Positions 44,809 through 51,628 of a stretch of DNA of 64,000 nucleotides are shown piece by piece. The notes under the pieces are model-generated. The model made no database searches. It had not been told where the DNA came from and saw only the letters and a program-made list of their open reading frames with translations. The position numbers were made by a program, and so were the translations under genes. The stretch's first letter is position 1. Each line of letters begins with the position of its first letter. This stretch comes from an uncultured Pseudomonadota bacterium (GTDB taxonomy: Bacteria; Pseudomonadota; Alphaproteobacteria; UBA9219): NCBI GenBank assembly GCA_903919315.1, contig CAIXHP010000032.1:62001-126000 (forward strand). The letters are read 5' to 3'.

Positions 44809-45614
44809 TCGGGAATCCTTGATCCGTCGCGCAGCCGGTTGTTGTAGGCGCGAATGACCACGACGCGCAGAGCCTCGGCGCGTGTGCCGCCAAAGGATTG
44901 TTGGTAAACCCGCGCGCGGTCGATTTCGTCGTCAAAATCCATGGCGGCCAAAACATCGATCATGCGCTTGTCATCGATGACGACAGAGCCCGCGCGGTCG
45001 AGAACGGCGATCAGCGCAGCGACCGTCGCGTCACGAAACGCATTTTCCGTTTCCGGATGCGCGGCGGCGATCAGACGCAACGCCCGCGCGACCACGGCCT
45101 CGCCGCAACGCCGCCCGTTCATGATCGCGCGTGTCGCAATCGTCGTCAGGCATGGTTGCCGCCCTGTGCCGATGCGCCCGATTTTCACGCCAGCGGAATC
45201 GCAAATCCTTTTGACCCACGTCGCGTCCGGCGATCCCGCGACGACATCGGCCCAGAAAACATTGATCTTGGTCATTTTGACGCGGCATTTGTTGGTGCCG
45301 ACAAATGCTTTCGCCTGGTCGGCCAAATGCGGCGAGGCCACGACCCAGCACGGCACTTCGGTCAGGCCGATCTTGCGGCAGGCCAACAGCCGATGTTGGC
45401 CGTCAATCACAGGGTAATCGTCGCTCTTGTCTTTGCAGGCGACTGTCAGCGGCTGAAACCGCGACCAGTGAAATTCGTTGACGATCTTTTCGATCATGCT
45501 GTTGCCGGTGCGCGTCACGCGCCGTTGATAGCGTTCGTCGACCACGATGCTGTCGATGGGAATCCATAAAAATTCAGGCCTTGCGCCCAAGTCCTTGGTT
45601 TTGACGTTGCTCAT
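44805..45614 (-). CDS. ParB/sulfiredoxin-fold protein (DUF6551-like)
   Basis: A 269-residue protein. The N-terminal 100 residues have the ParB nuclease-like fold: FLWIPIDSIVVDERYQR, then FQPLTVACKDKSDDYPVIDGQHRLLACRKIGLTEVPCWV. ParB-type CTPase/partition features such as a clear HTH are not evident. The C-terminal half is helical. Homologues are frequent in phage early operons; activity unknown. Confidence 0.78.
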   Translation of the reverse strand: MSNVKTKDLGARPEFLWIPIDSIVVDERYQRRVTRTGNSMIEKIVNEFHWSRFQPLTVACKDKSDDYPVIDGQHRLLACRKIGLTEVPCWVVASPHLADQAKAFVGTNKCRVKMTKINVFWADVVAGSPDATWVKRICDSAGVKIGRIGTGRQPCLTTIATRAIMNGRRCGEAVVARALRLIAAAHPETENAFRDATVAALIAVLDRAGSVVIDDKRMIDVLAAMDFDDEIDRARVYQQSFGGTRAEALRVVVIRAYNNRLRDGSRIPE

Positions 45615-46207
45615 TCTCCTTCAGCCTCCCCCTGCAGGCGCGGGCGCAGATACGCCACGCGCATGTGATCGGCGCAGTAGGAACGATCCGCCACCACCCG
45701 CGCGCCGCAGCAGGTGTGGTTGGCGCGGCGGCCATCGCCGAGCGGCCAGCGGCAGGCGTAAGGCCCGGCCTCCAGCAGATGGGTGCCGGTGCCGTTAAAC
45801 GCCTGCGGATCGACAAAGGAGCGCGTCGTCGCGACAACGGCGGGCGCAGGCAAATGCACGGGCTTGCGCCACGAGGTCGCGTCGCGCGTCGCGGCCAAGG
45901 CGCGGATACGCGCTTTTTCCTTGGCTTTGGCGCGTTTGGCCTCAGTGGACGCGGCGATCCGCGCGGCCTTGTCGCCGTGCGATCCGGGCAACGCGAGGCC
46001 GAGTTCGCGGCATTTGCGGACGATGAACTTGCGGTTTGTGCCAAATCGCGCGGCGATGTCGTTGGTCTTAACGCCCTCGGCGATTAACTGGCGCAGCCGC
46101 GCGTTACGGTCGTCGTCCCAACGGGCTTTGTGCGGGCAAAGGCCTGTGATCGCCGCTTTCCGCCGCAATTCCCACGCCGGGCGCGGCGCGTCAGACAACC
46201 GCGCCAT
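45611..46207 (-). CDS. GcrA-like transcriptional regulator
   Basis: A 198-residue protein whose layout matches GcrA, the alphaproteobacterial sigma-factor co-activator sensitive to CcrM methylation. An N-terminal HTH (WDDDRNARLRQLIAEGVKTNDIAARFGTN) is followed by a Lys/Arg/Ala-rich linker and the C-terminal zinc-like domain CRWPLGD, CCGARVV, YCADHMRVAY. Host GcrA proteins are similar in length (about 175 residues). The ATG at 46207 lies within the preceding gene and begins the HTH domain; its stop overlaps the ParB-like gene by 4 bp. Confidence 0.83.
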   Translation of the reverse strand: MARLSDAPRPAWELRRKAAITGLCPHKARWDDDRNARLRQLIAEGVKTNDIAARFGTNRKFIVRKCRELGLALPGSHGDKAARIAASTEAKRAKAKEKARIRALAATRDATSWRKPVHLPAPAVVATTRSFVDPQAFNGTGTHLLEAGPYACRWPLGDGRRANHTCCGARVVADRSYCADHMRVAYLRPRLQGEAEGE

Positions 46208-46541
46208 GCTGGCCTCCCTGCGGCTGGCTCCACGCCACCGGATGGCGATGGATGTTTTGGGTGATGGCAGTTTGCACCGCGTCGAACGGTATCCAGCCTT
46301 GGATATTTTTGGGATAAACCCAGCCGTTGGGCAGGTTGGCAAAATGGCGCAGCGTCTCAAAAGACGACGTGAGATCAAACACGCCCTGCGCGGCGAACCA
46401 CCGAAACACGGTCGGAACCACCTCGCCGTTGATCAGCAACAGCACGAGTTCCCCGCCACGCGGAGCCTCATGCGGCGGGCAAATTGGCAATGTGGCGGAT
46501 TTTTGACGCGATCGGGATGGTGGTTTTGTGGCGTTGATCAT
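46191..46541 (-). CDS. Early phage protein of unknown function
   Basis: A 116-residue protein, with a basic N-terminus and RGGELVLLLINGEVVPTVFRWFAAQGVFDL in the middle; ending is Gln/His-rich. It overlaps the GcrA-like gene by 17 bp. No family recognised. Confidence 0.6.
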   Translation of the reverse strand: MINATKPPSRSRQKSATLPICPPHEAPRGGELVLLLINGEVVPTVFRWFAAQGVFDLTSSFETLRHFANLPNGWVYPKNIQGWIPFDAVQTAITQNIHRHPVAWSQPQGGQHGAVV

Positions 46542-46637
46542 GGTGCTGACAACGTGTGCTGAAACGAGAGGGGAAAACGACGAGGAGGAGAAAATCAGGC
46601 GGGGTCGTGAGGCAGAAAGTCGTGGATTGGTTGATGT

Positions 46638-47291
46638 CTAAGTCGGAGGAGGCCGTGCGGCGGCCACACCGAGGAGAATGTGGCCGCCGCCCTCCGTCTC
46701 CGCTAAACTGGAAGATGCAACGCCACCAGCCGCAGGAGATTCCCTATGTCCCGTCTGTACTTTCTCGCCGTAACGATGTTCGTCGAGGAGACCGTCACAA
46801 AAACCGAACGTGTCAGAACGGTGAGCAAAGAAGGTGCCGCTTATATCGGCAAACACCTGCATGAGGCCTTCCGGGCTCTCCACGCCGAGACAACCATTCT
46901 CTACAAACACCCGGATTGGTCCGAGATCGGCTATCTGCTTTCGTGTGATCGTGATGTCAAAACGATCTGGAATTTTCTGATCTTTGGGCGTGATAACCCG
47001 AAAGCAGGCGCCACGCCTTGTTTTAATCCCGTGCGCCATGACAGCATTACCCTGCTGGAGCTCGGTGAACGCGGGTGTTTCAGCCATAACCTCAACAGCC
47101 AGCGCATCTGGTACCAAAGCCGTGCAGGGCGTGCGGTCAAGATGGCCAAAAATGTCGTCTAACAGTTCGTTTTGCGCCCGTCCCGTCAAGCCATCGAGGA
47201 GTTTTGGCAACGAAACGCAAAACGCCGCGCAGGCCCGCAATTCATCTTGCGTCATGCGGTCAACCGTATCGTTGATGGTCTCTTGGCTCAT
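46638..47291 (-). CDS. Early phage protein of unknown function (conflicts with an antisense frame)
   Basis: Up to 217 residues. The start overlaps the Cro-like gene stop as ATGA, so translation would be coupled. The first 60 residues are acidic and helical (MSQETINDTVDRMTQDEL, then SLPKLLDGLTGRAQNELLDDIF). The last 30 codons (EGGGHILLGVAAARPPPT) run through a very strong hairpin and look non-natural. The same DNA, codon for codon, encodes a plausible protein on the plus strand (46746-47162), so the two cannot both be taken at face value. Confidence 0.55.
   Translation of the reverse strand: MSQETINDTVDRMTQDELRACAAFCVSLPKLLDGLTGRAQNELLDDIFGHLDRTPCTALVPDALAVEVMAETPAFTELQQGNAVMAHGIKTRRGACFRVITPKDQKIPDRFDITITRKQIADLGPIRVFVENGCLGVESPEGLMQVFADISGTFFAHRSDTFGFCDGLLDEHRYGEKVQTGHRESPAAGGVASSSLAETEGGGHILLGVAAARPPPT
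46657..46690. repeat. Perfect 12-bp inverted repeat (strong hairpin)
   Basis: GCGGCGGCCACA (46657-46668) and TGTGGCCGCCGC (46679-46690) enclose a 10-base loop containing GAGGAG. An outer CGGAGG/CCTCCG adds six pairs. There is no U-run on either strand. It could end the early leftward gene or lie in the leader of the rightward frame. Confidence 0.7.
46746..47162 (+). CDS. Antisense open frame with a good ribosome site, possible gene
   Basis: A 138-codon frame fully inside the minus-strand gene. An AGGAG lies seven bases before its ATG. The product is soluble, with three Trp and a mix of residues normal for a real protein (MSRLYFLAVTMFVEETV, then WNFLIFGRDNPKAGA). It would be the only rightward gene in this stretch. 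It shares codon register with the antisense gene, the frame in which shadows most readily stay open, so one of the two is probably a shadow. Confidence 0.4.
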   Translation: MSRLYFLAVTMFVEETVTKTERVRTVSKEGAAYIGKHLHEAFRALHAETTILYKHPDWSEIGYLLSCDRDVKTIWNFLIFGRDNPKAGATPCFNPVRHDSITLLELGERGCFSHNLNSQRIWYQSRAGRAVKMAKNVV

Positions 47292-47599
47292 CCCACACCC
47301 CCACTGGCGGCGGCGATCGTTTTGGGCGATGCGCCGCCGCCCCTCCTATCCGCCGAGCCTCCCTCCGATGCCACATCGGTCTCGGCAGATTCCGTGTTAT
47401 CGCTAAGATACAGCTCGTCCAGCGTCACCAAGCCACCTGTCAGCTCGACGATGCGGCGGGCCGTTGACGTTCTAGGAGATTGCTCTTTTCGTTCGAATCT
47501 TGAGTAACTGGAGGGATCAACGCCAAAGAGCTTTGCAGCCTCATAACCCTTGAGACCGTTAACCAACCGCCATTTTTTTAGTGACATCGTGTTTTTCAT
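47288..47599 (-). CDS. Cro-like HTH regulator, first gene of the early leftward operon
   Basis: A 103-residue protein with a short Cro/CI-type HTH: MSLKKWRLVNGLKGYEAAKLFGVDPSSYSRFERKEQSPR. The C-terminus is Gly/Ser/Ala-rich and acidic. The ATG at 47599 comes six bases after the -10 CAATAT, so the message is probably leaderless. Its stop overlaps the next gene as ATGA. It likely turns down the divergent side of the switch. Confidence 0.8.
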   Translation of the reverse strand: MKNTMSLKKWRLVNGLKGYEAAKLFGVDPSSYSRFERKEQSPRTSTARRIVELTGGLVTLDELYLSDNTESAETDVASEGGSADRRGGGASPKTIAAASGGVG

Positions 47600-47605
47600 A
47601 ATGTC

Positions 47606-47682
47606 ATATTGTGATAAGCACAACATAATGGCAAGCCAAATTTTGTGATATACACCATTTATTTTGTTTGCGAAAAACGCAA
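47606..47682. promoter_or_regulatory. Operator/promoter region of the divergent early switch
   Basis: Three 15-bp inverted repeats lie here: TTGTG-ATAAG-CACAA (47609-47623), TTGTG-ATATA-CACCA (47643-47657), and TTGCG-AAAAA-CGCAA (47668-47682). A leftward promoter has TTGCCA at 47634-47629 and CAATAT at 47611-47606 with 17 bp between; the first operator lies inside that spacer. Nineteen of twenty bases (TTGTGNTTATCACAATATGA) match the rightward promoter at 50586-50605. Confidence 0.72.
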
Positions 47683-47693
47683 CGGTTGTTTTT

Positions 47694-48110
47694 ATGGATT
47701 ACATCAAATGGATAAAAGACGGTCTTAACAAACCGGGCAAAACACAATCAGGCCTGGCATCCGCGATCAATCGCGATCCGGGTTCTGTATCCTTGTTGCT
47801 CAAAGGAGAGCGCGAACTTAAAGCGCGTGAAATTCCGGTAATCGCTGAATACCTTGAAATACCACTCCCTGATTCAAAAGCACTTCCCACCGTATCAGAC
47901 ATGCGCCCCCTGTGGGATCAGCATATCAACCTCATCCTCCGCCACGCGTTGCCCAAAACGGCGAAGGAGGCTATGCAGGCGATTCGCGATGAGACTGACG
48001 CTTTTTTCTGGCCTGATGTCGAACGCAAAAAATACCCCGACGACGAGCAAATCGAACGCTATGTCAAACAGCTCGCCGCGCGTTACCGCGATCAGGGTAA
48101 AAAATCATGA
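47694..48110 (+). CDS. HTH regulator, probable phage repressor (CI-like)
   Basis: A 138-residue protein with an N-terminal lambda-repressor-like HTH: MDYIKWIKDGLNKPGKTQSGLASAINRDPGSVSLLLKGERELKAREIPVIAEYL. The remaining 80 residues are helical and acidic without a LexA-type peptidase, so it would not self-cleave; the ImmA-like protease at 49926 might serve that role. It is divergent from the Cro-like gene across three operators. The ATG at 47694 was chosen over a TTG ten codons upstream. Confidence 0.75.
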   Translation: MDYIKWIKDGLNKPGKTQSGLASAINRDPGSVSLLLKGERELKAREIPVIAEYLEIPLPDSKALPTVSDMRPLWDQHINLILRHALPKTAKEAMQAIRDETDAFFWPDVERKKYPDDEQIERYVKQLAARYRDQGKKS

Positions 48111-48116
48111 CCTTTA

Positions 48117-48287
48117 TCAGGCGTAAGCCCGCGCCCGCATCGCGCCCCAGACCAAATCCAACCGCGCCTGCGGTGGCATCGTAATGCGGTCGAGGTCGAC
48201 AACCCCCTCGAGCGTTTCCAAAATCTGCATCGCCTCGACATCCCCATAAGAGGCAACCAATTCGTCGAATGTCACATAATCGCCCAT
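48117..48287 (-). CDS. 56-residue conserved-looking small protein
   Basis: An acidic protein, MGDYVTFDELVASYGDVEAM, then LEGVVDLDRITMPPQARLDLV, with a compact helical look. Its start is preceded by GAGGGCGAT. It lies alone, leftward, convergent on the repressor gene with six bases between stops. It is too short to be listed by a 60-codon cut-off. No family recognised. Confidence 0.55.
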   Translation of the reverse strand: MGDYVTFDELVASYGDVEAMQILETLEGVVDLDRITMPPQARLDLVWGAMRARAYA

Positions 48288-48354
48288 ATCGCCCTCGCCG
48301 CGCCATGATTGCTACCTAAAAATGATAGGTCAAACATAACAAAAATACGCCATA

Positions 48355-48383
48355 TTGACAAGGAAAATACGGCATGACATAAA
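48355..48383 (+). promoter_or_regulatory. Probable promoter of the regulator-acetyltransferase pair
   Basis: TTGACA (48355-48360) and CATAAA (48378-48383), 17 bp apart. The near-identical segments AAAATACGCCAT and AAAATACGGCAT (starting 48342 and 48364) flank the -35 and could be operator half-sites. Confidence 0.5.
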
Positions 48384-48449
48384 GAATTTACTTTGTGAAA
48401 GTATAATTATGTGCTTGCGTTACCACACTCACAAAACAAGGTGCTAAAA

Positions 48450-49100
48450 ATGAGCAACAACACCCTATCGCCCGGACAGATTCGCGCCGCCATGGCCTTG
48501 CTCAACTGGAGCAACGACCAGTTGGCCGAGGCGGCAGGAGTGTCGCCCGAGACGGTGTACAAGCTCAAATCAGCGATGCACGAGCCGACCACCCGCGTCC
48601 GCGCCGCGATCCGCACCACGCTGGAAGCCAAGGGCATCGAATTCACCGACCACGACGGCGTGCGCCGCCGCCCCGAGGGCGTGGAGATTTTCGAGGGGCC
48701 GGAGCGGTTTGCCGAGTTCACCGCCTACACCCTCGCCCAGCTCGAGCGCGACGGCGGCGAGCTTTGCATCAGCGTGACCGACGAACGGCTCCTCCAGAGG
48801 GCCTACGAACACCTTGAAGACTGGCGGGCTAGGATGATGGCCCTGACCGCCGAGGGCCGCATCACGGGCCGCATTCTGGCCACGGACGGCGATTTCCGAC
48901 GGACATGGGCCGACCTGCGCCGCCAGCAGACCATCCCCGGCCAGCCGCAGGCCTCGTTTTACGTTTTCGGTGGGCATCTGGCCCTTGTGTCGCTGGAACA
49001 CGACCCCTCGCCCTACGTCGTTCTGCACAAGCACAGCCCATTTGCCGCAATCTACAAGGCCGCTTTTGAGGCCGCATGGGATCGGGCCGATCCGGTATGA
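48450..49100 (+). CDS. HTH regulator with C-terminal sensor-like domain
   Basis: A 216-residue protein. An N-terminal Cro/CI-type HTH (QIRAAMALLNWSNDQLAEAAGVSPETVYKL) is followed by about 130 residues with alpha/beta character (GGELCISVTDERLLQRAYEHLEDW, then ASFYVFGGHLALVSLEHDPSP), reminiscent of the PLD-like sensor domains of TrmB-type regulators. The ATG at 48450 has AAGG eight bases upstream. Its stop overlaps the acetyltransferase start as ATGA. Confidence 0.72.
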   Translation: MSNNTLSPGQIRAAMALLNWSNDQLAEAAGVSPETVYKLKSAMHEPTTRVRAAIRTTLEAKGIEFTDHDGVRRRPEGVEIFEGPERFAEFTAYTLAQLERDGGELCISVTDERLLQRAYEHLEDWRARMMALTAEGRITGRILATDGDFRRTWADLRRQQTIPGQPQASFYVFGGHLALVSLEHDPSPYVVLHKHSPFAAIYKAAFEAAWDRADPV

Positions 49101-49621
49101 CGACGGTTCGCGCCCTGACGTTTCACGATGCCGCCGCGCTGGCGACGGTGCGGCTTGAGGCCTTGGAAAACCACGGGCGTTTTTTCACCGCCGACATCGA
49201 TGCCGAACGCGGCCGCACCCGCGCCGACTGGGAAGCCGCTGCAACAGAAACAACCGGAGCGGCGATGTTTGGCGCGTTTCGTGACGGTAAGCTTGTCGCC
49301 ATTGCTGGGGTAAAGCCCCTCCCCGACGACCCGGCTATAGCCTATTGGCATTCGGATTACGTCCGCGACGGCGCGCGCGGAGGGGCCGTGATCGGCTTTC
49401 TCTGCCGGACGCGCGAGGCGTGGTGCCGCGATCATGGCTATGACGAGGCGCGGTTTACGATCCGCAAGGGAAACGTGGTCGCGGAGGCCTATTACACATG
49501 GCGCGGCGCGGTGGTGATCGGCGAAGAGCCCCGCCGCTTTGCCGACGGCCAGACGGCAGCGGCGCGGTGGTACAGGTTGCCGGTTCTGCTTGCCCAAAAA
49601 CGACAGAAAACCTTGGGATAG
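49097..49621 (+). CDS. GNAT-family acetyltransferase
   Basis: A 174-residue protein with the GNAT order: TVRLEALENHG (alpha1), MFGAFRDGKLVAIAGVK (beta2-3), DYVRDGARGGAVIGFLCRTREAWCRDHGYDEARFTIRKGNVVAEAYYTWRGAVVIGEE (beta4, motif A, and the N-x2-A-x2-Y pattern of motif B). The acetyl-CoA loop is weakly conserved, so activity needs proof. Coupled to an HTH regulator, it might be a toxin-type acetyltransferase or a moron gene modifying a host target. Confidence 0.78.
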   Translation: MTTVRALTFHDAAALATVRLEALENHGRFFTADIDAERGRTRADWEAAATETTGAAMFGAFRDGKLVAIAGVKPLPDDPAIAYWHSDYVRDGARGGAVIGFLCRTREAWCRDHGYDEARFTIRKGNVVAEAYYTWRGAVVIGEEPRRFADGQTAAARWYRLPVLLAQKRQKTLG

Positions 49622-49626
49622 ACCGA

Positions 49627-49926
49627 TTATTCTTTATCTTTTTTTTGGGTGTGGCGCTTCATAAACGCCGCCAAATATCCGCCGGAAACAGCGACGAGAT
49701 GGGTTGCAATGGCCTCTATTTTTGAAGGAGCATCGGGACAATTCCATAAGTTAACACAATAGAGAACAGCAAGGTAGATGCCGGCAACGACAATAATGGC
49801 AACGCCTGACCACATACAAAACACAATGATATTGGTTGTTTGATTCTCTATTTTTTCGGTGCGCTTGTGGTTTCCGGTTTTACGCTCTTGCTCAAGCTGA
49901 TTGTCAGATATAGATGAATCCAACAT
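49627..49926 (-). CDS. Two-TM membrane protein of unknown function
   Basis: A 99-residue protein: a charged, Lys/Glu-rich N-terminus, then a long hydrophobic segment IIVFCMWSGVAIIVVAGIYLAVLYCV and a second weaker one LVAVSGGYLAAFM, ending in HTQKKDKE. It follows the ImmA-like gene with TAATG overlap, so the two form a unit. Such small inner-membrane proteins beside phage lysogeny genes are often superinfection exclusion factors, which is conjecture here. Confidence 0.62.
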   Translation of the reverse strand: MLDSSISDNQLEQERKTGNHKRTEKIENQTTNIIVFCMWSGVAIIVVAGIYLAVLYCVNLWNCPDAPSKIEAIATHLVAVSGGYLAAFMKRHTQKKDKE

Positions 49927-50420
49927 TATGCAGACAAAAGCCCCAAATTAATCGCGCGGTAGTGGGCCGCTTCTTTTGAAACAAAGAAATAGTCGGTAAC
50001 TTTTTCAAGTCCACCTAAAGCAATCCATTGCTGAATAAACTGTTCTTCCGGCATCAGCAGATTGGCGGCAAAATCATTGGCCCTACGCTCGCGCTCACGA
50101 TAACTAGCATCGGCGGCATTTCCATTTCGGTCTATAACCTTATGTAGTTTCAAATAATCTCCGTCGAAATAGGAGTGAGCTATTTCATGCGCGATGGTAA
50201 AGCGTTTTCTTTCTGGCGAATGCTTTTCGTTGACGACAATGGTTGAATTCCCAGCATCATCAACATGGATGTGCCCGCTGCGATCGCTGGGGTAGTTTGG
50301 ATCTGAGACGACGGTCACCCCTAGCTTATTGGCGATCTCCACAACAGGCACAGGAAAGCGGCTTCCCGCATGCGAGAGCAGCAGGTTTTTTGTGGCCTCT
50401 TGTGTTTCTGCATAAGACAT
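49926..50420 (-). CDS. ImmA/IrrE-type zinc metalloprotease
   Basis: A 164-residue protein with the zinc motif HEIAHS (residues 78-83) and the downstream family segment ERRANDFAANLLMPEE, whose Glu is the third ligand. The opening MSYAETQEATKNLLLSHAGSRFP is the usual first helix. In ICEBs1 the homologue ImmA cleaves the immunity repressor after DNA damage; a similar role towards the repressor at 47694 is inferred. The ATG at 50420 was chosen; earlier in-frame starts precede a non-conserved stretch. Confidence 0.88.
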   Translation of the reverse strand: MSYAETQEATKNLLLSHAGSRFPVPVVEIANKLGVTVVSDPNYPSDRSGHIHVDDAGNSTIVVNEKHSPERKRFTIAHEIAHSYFDGDYLKLHKVIDRNGNAADASYRERERRANDFAANLLMPEEQFIQQWIALGGLEKVTDYFFVSKEAAHYRAINLGLLSA

Positions 50421-50550
50421 AGGGCGAATCTCCAACGGGCTGGACCCTACATTAGGGGGGGCGCTGATCGCGGTCAAACATCCTGTGAACACTCGATTAA
50501 CGCACCATTAACGGCCACAACCTACCACCCTACCCCAAAAACGCAAGATA

Positions 50551-50603
50551 TTGTGATTATCCCAAATATTTATATTGACTTCAAATTGTGATTATCACAA
50601 TAT
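50551..50603 (+). promoter_or_regulatory. Rightward early promoter with two operators
   Basis: TTGTG-ATTAT-CCCAA at 50551-50565 and the perfect TTGTG-ATTAT-CACAA at 50586-50600, centres 35 bp apart. The promoter TTGACT (50575-50580) and CAATAT (50598-50603) have 17 bp between, so the second operator fills the spacer and overlaps the -10. The same layout occurs at 47.6 kb. Confidence 0.74.
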
Positions 50604-50630
50604 GAACCATCGCAACCGATGGAGCCACCA

Positions 50631-50858
50631 ATGCCCAGCGCCACAATCCTCAACATCACCCCGTTTGAAGTTCGGGCTTTTTGGACGGTGTGGCGGGCGC
50701 ATGCGCAGGCGGCGTTAGAGGCCGCCGAGCGCAAAGATGCCCTCGCCGCGCGCATCCACCAAATGCGCGCCAACACCGCCCGCCTCAACCTACGCCGCGC
50801 CGCGCTGGTCACCATGCCCAACGTTGCCCGCGCCGCACAAACAGCGGGGGCCGTATGA
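50631..50858 (+). CDS. Small basic helical protein, first gene of the rightward arm
   Basis: A 75-residue protein, MPSATILNITPFEVRAFWTVW then AAERKDALAARIHQMRANTARL, largely one Ala/Arg-rich helix. GGAG precedes the ATG. No family known. Stop overlaps the next start as ATGA. Confidence 0.6.
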   Translation: MPSATILNITPFEVRAFWTVWRAHAQAALEAAERKDALAARIHQMRANTARLNLRRAALVTMPNVARAAQTAGAV

Positions 50859-51001
50859 AAACGCATCACGCCACGCTGGCGCACGATGTCGTGGCCAGCG
50901 CCGCCACGATCCTCATCAGCCTGCTGTTCGCCTACGCCGCCGCGCATGCGGTTGAGGGCGTGGCGCAGCTTCATGCGATGATCGCGGGCGGCGCTCTATG
51001 A
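50855..51001 (+). CDS. 48-residue single-TM protein
   Basis: MKTHHATLAHDVVASAATILISLLFAYAAAHAVEG: a short basic start, then one hydrophobic helix. Overlaps both neighbours as ATGA or similar. Function unknown. Confidence 0.5.
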   Translation: MKTHHATLAHDVVASAATILISLLFAYAAAHAVEGVAQLHAMIAGGAL

Positions 51002-51246
51002 CCACGCCGCAGCAAAAGGCCGAGGCGGACCTCATCACGCGCATGGGCGATTTGATTGTGCATCACATGCTGACCAAGGGCGGCTGCACCGAGCGCGATT
51101 TGCGCGATGCCGCCTTTGATCGCGACGCCATCGCCGCCTATGGCTCGCGCGCCGAGGCCTACGCCGAGAACGAATACGCCCGCCGCATGGCGGAACGCGC
51201 CCAGCAATCCCAGCCAACACAGGAGGCCACCCATGCCGCGCCGTAA
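50998..51246 (+). CDS. Small acidic phage protein of unknown function
   Basis: An 82-residue helical protein, KAEADLITRMGDLIVHHML then CTERDLRDAAFDRDAIAAYG, with a polar tail. It overlaps the GapR-like gene by 14 bp, and AGGAGG in its 3' part serves the next start. Confidence 0.6.
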   Translation: MTTPQQKAEADLITRMGDLIVHHMLTKGGCTERDLRDAAFDRDAIAAYGSRAEAYAENEYARRMAERAQQSQPTQEATHAAP

Positions 51247-51628
51247 GACCGAGGACGATACCACCGTAATCTTTACCTGCGGCGAAGAAAAGCCGGTGAC
51301 GGTCAAGGCCAGCGATCTGAAAAACATCGCGGGCAGGTTCGGCCACAACAGCGGCAGGGTGAACAACGCGCAGTTGAAATACTTCATCCAGCGCATCGAA
51401 CGCCTCAACGAAGACATCGCGGCCGTGCAGGAAGACCGCAAAGTGGTTTTTGCCGAAGCCAAGTCCATGGGCTTTGACACCAAAACCATGCGCCAGATCA
51501 TCGCCCTGCGCCGCATGAAAGAGGCCGACCGGGCCGAGCGCGAAGCCCTGATCGACACCTACAAAGCCGCCCTCGGCATGCTGGCCGACACGCCCCTTGG
51601 CCGCGCCGCGATGGAGGGCTCCGCATGA
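51233..51628 (+). CDS. GapR-like DNA-binding protein (DUF2312)
   Basis: A 131-residue protein. The C-terminal 80 residues, QLKYFIQRIERLNEDIAAVQ then EAKSMGFDTKTMRQIIALRR and LIDTYKAALGML, are the DUF2312/GapR domain, a coiled-coil protein that clamps overtwisted DNA in Alphaproteobacteria. A 45-residue extension precedes it (TTVIFTCGEEKPVTVKASDL), absent from the host type. AGGAGG lies six bases before the ATG. Phage copies may support phage DNA topology or replace the host protein. Confidence 0.85.
   Translation: MPRRKTEDDTTVIFTCGEEKPVTVKASDLKNIAGRFGHNSGRVNNAQLKYFIQRIERLNEDIAAVQEDRKVVFAEAKSMGFDTKTMRQIIALRRMKEADRAEREALIDTYKAALGMLADTPLGRAAMEGSA

Noticed and set aside
48064..48306. 80-codon minus-strand frame downstream of the repressor
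   Set aside because: Its translation is Gly/Arg-rich; a different frame of the same strand (48117-48287) gives a normal acidic protein with a better ribosome site.
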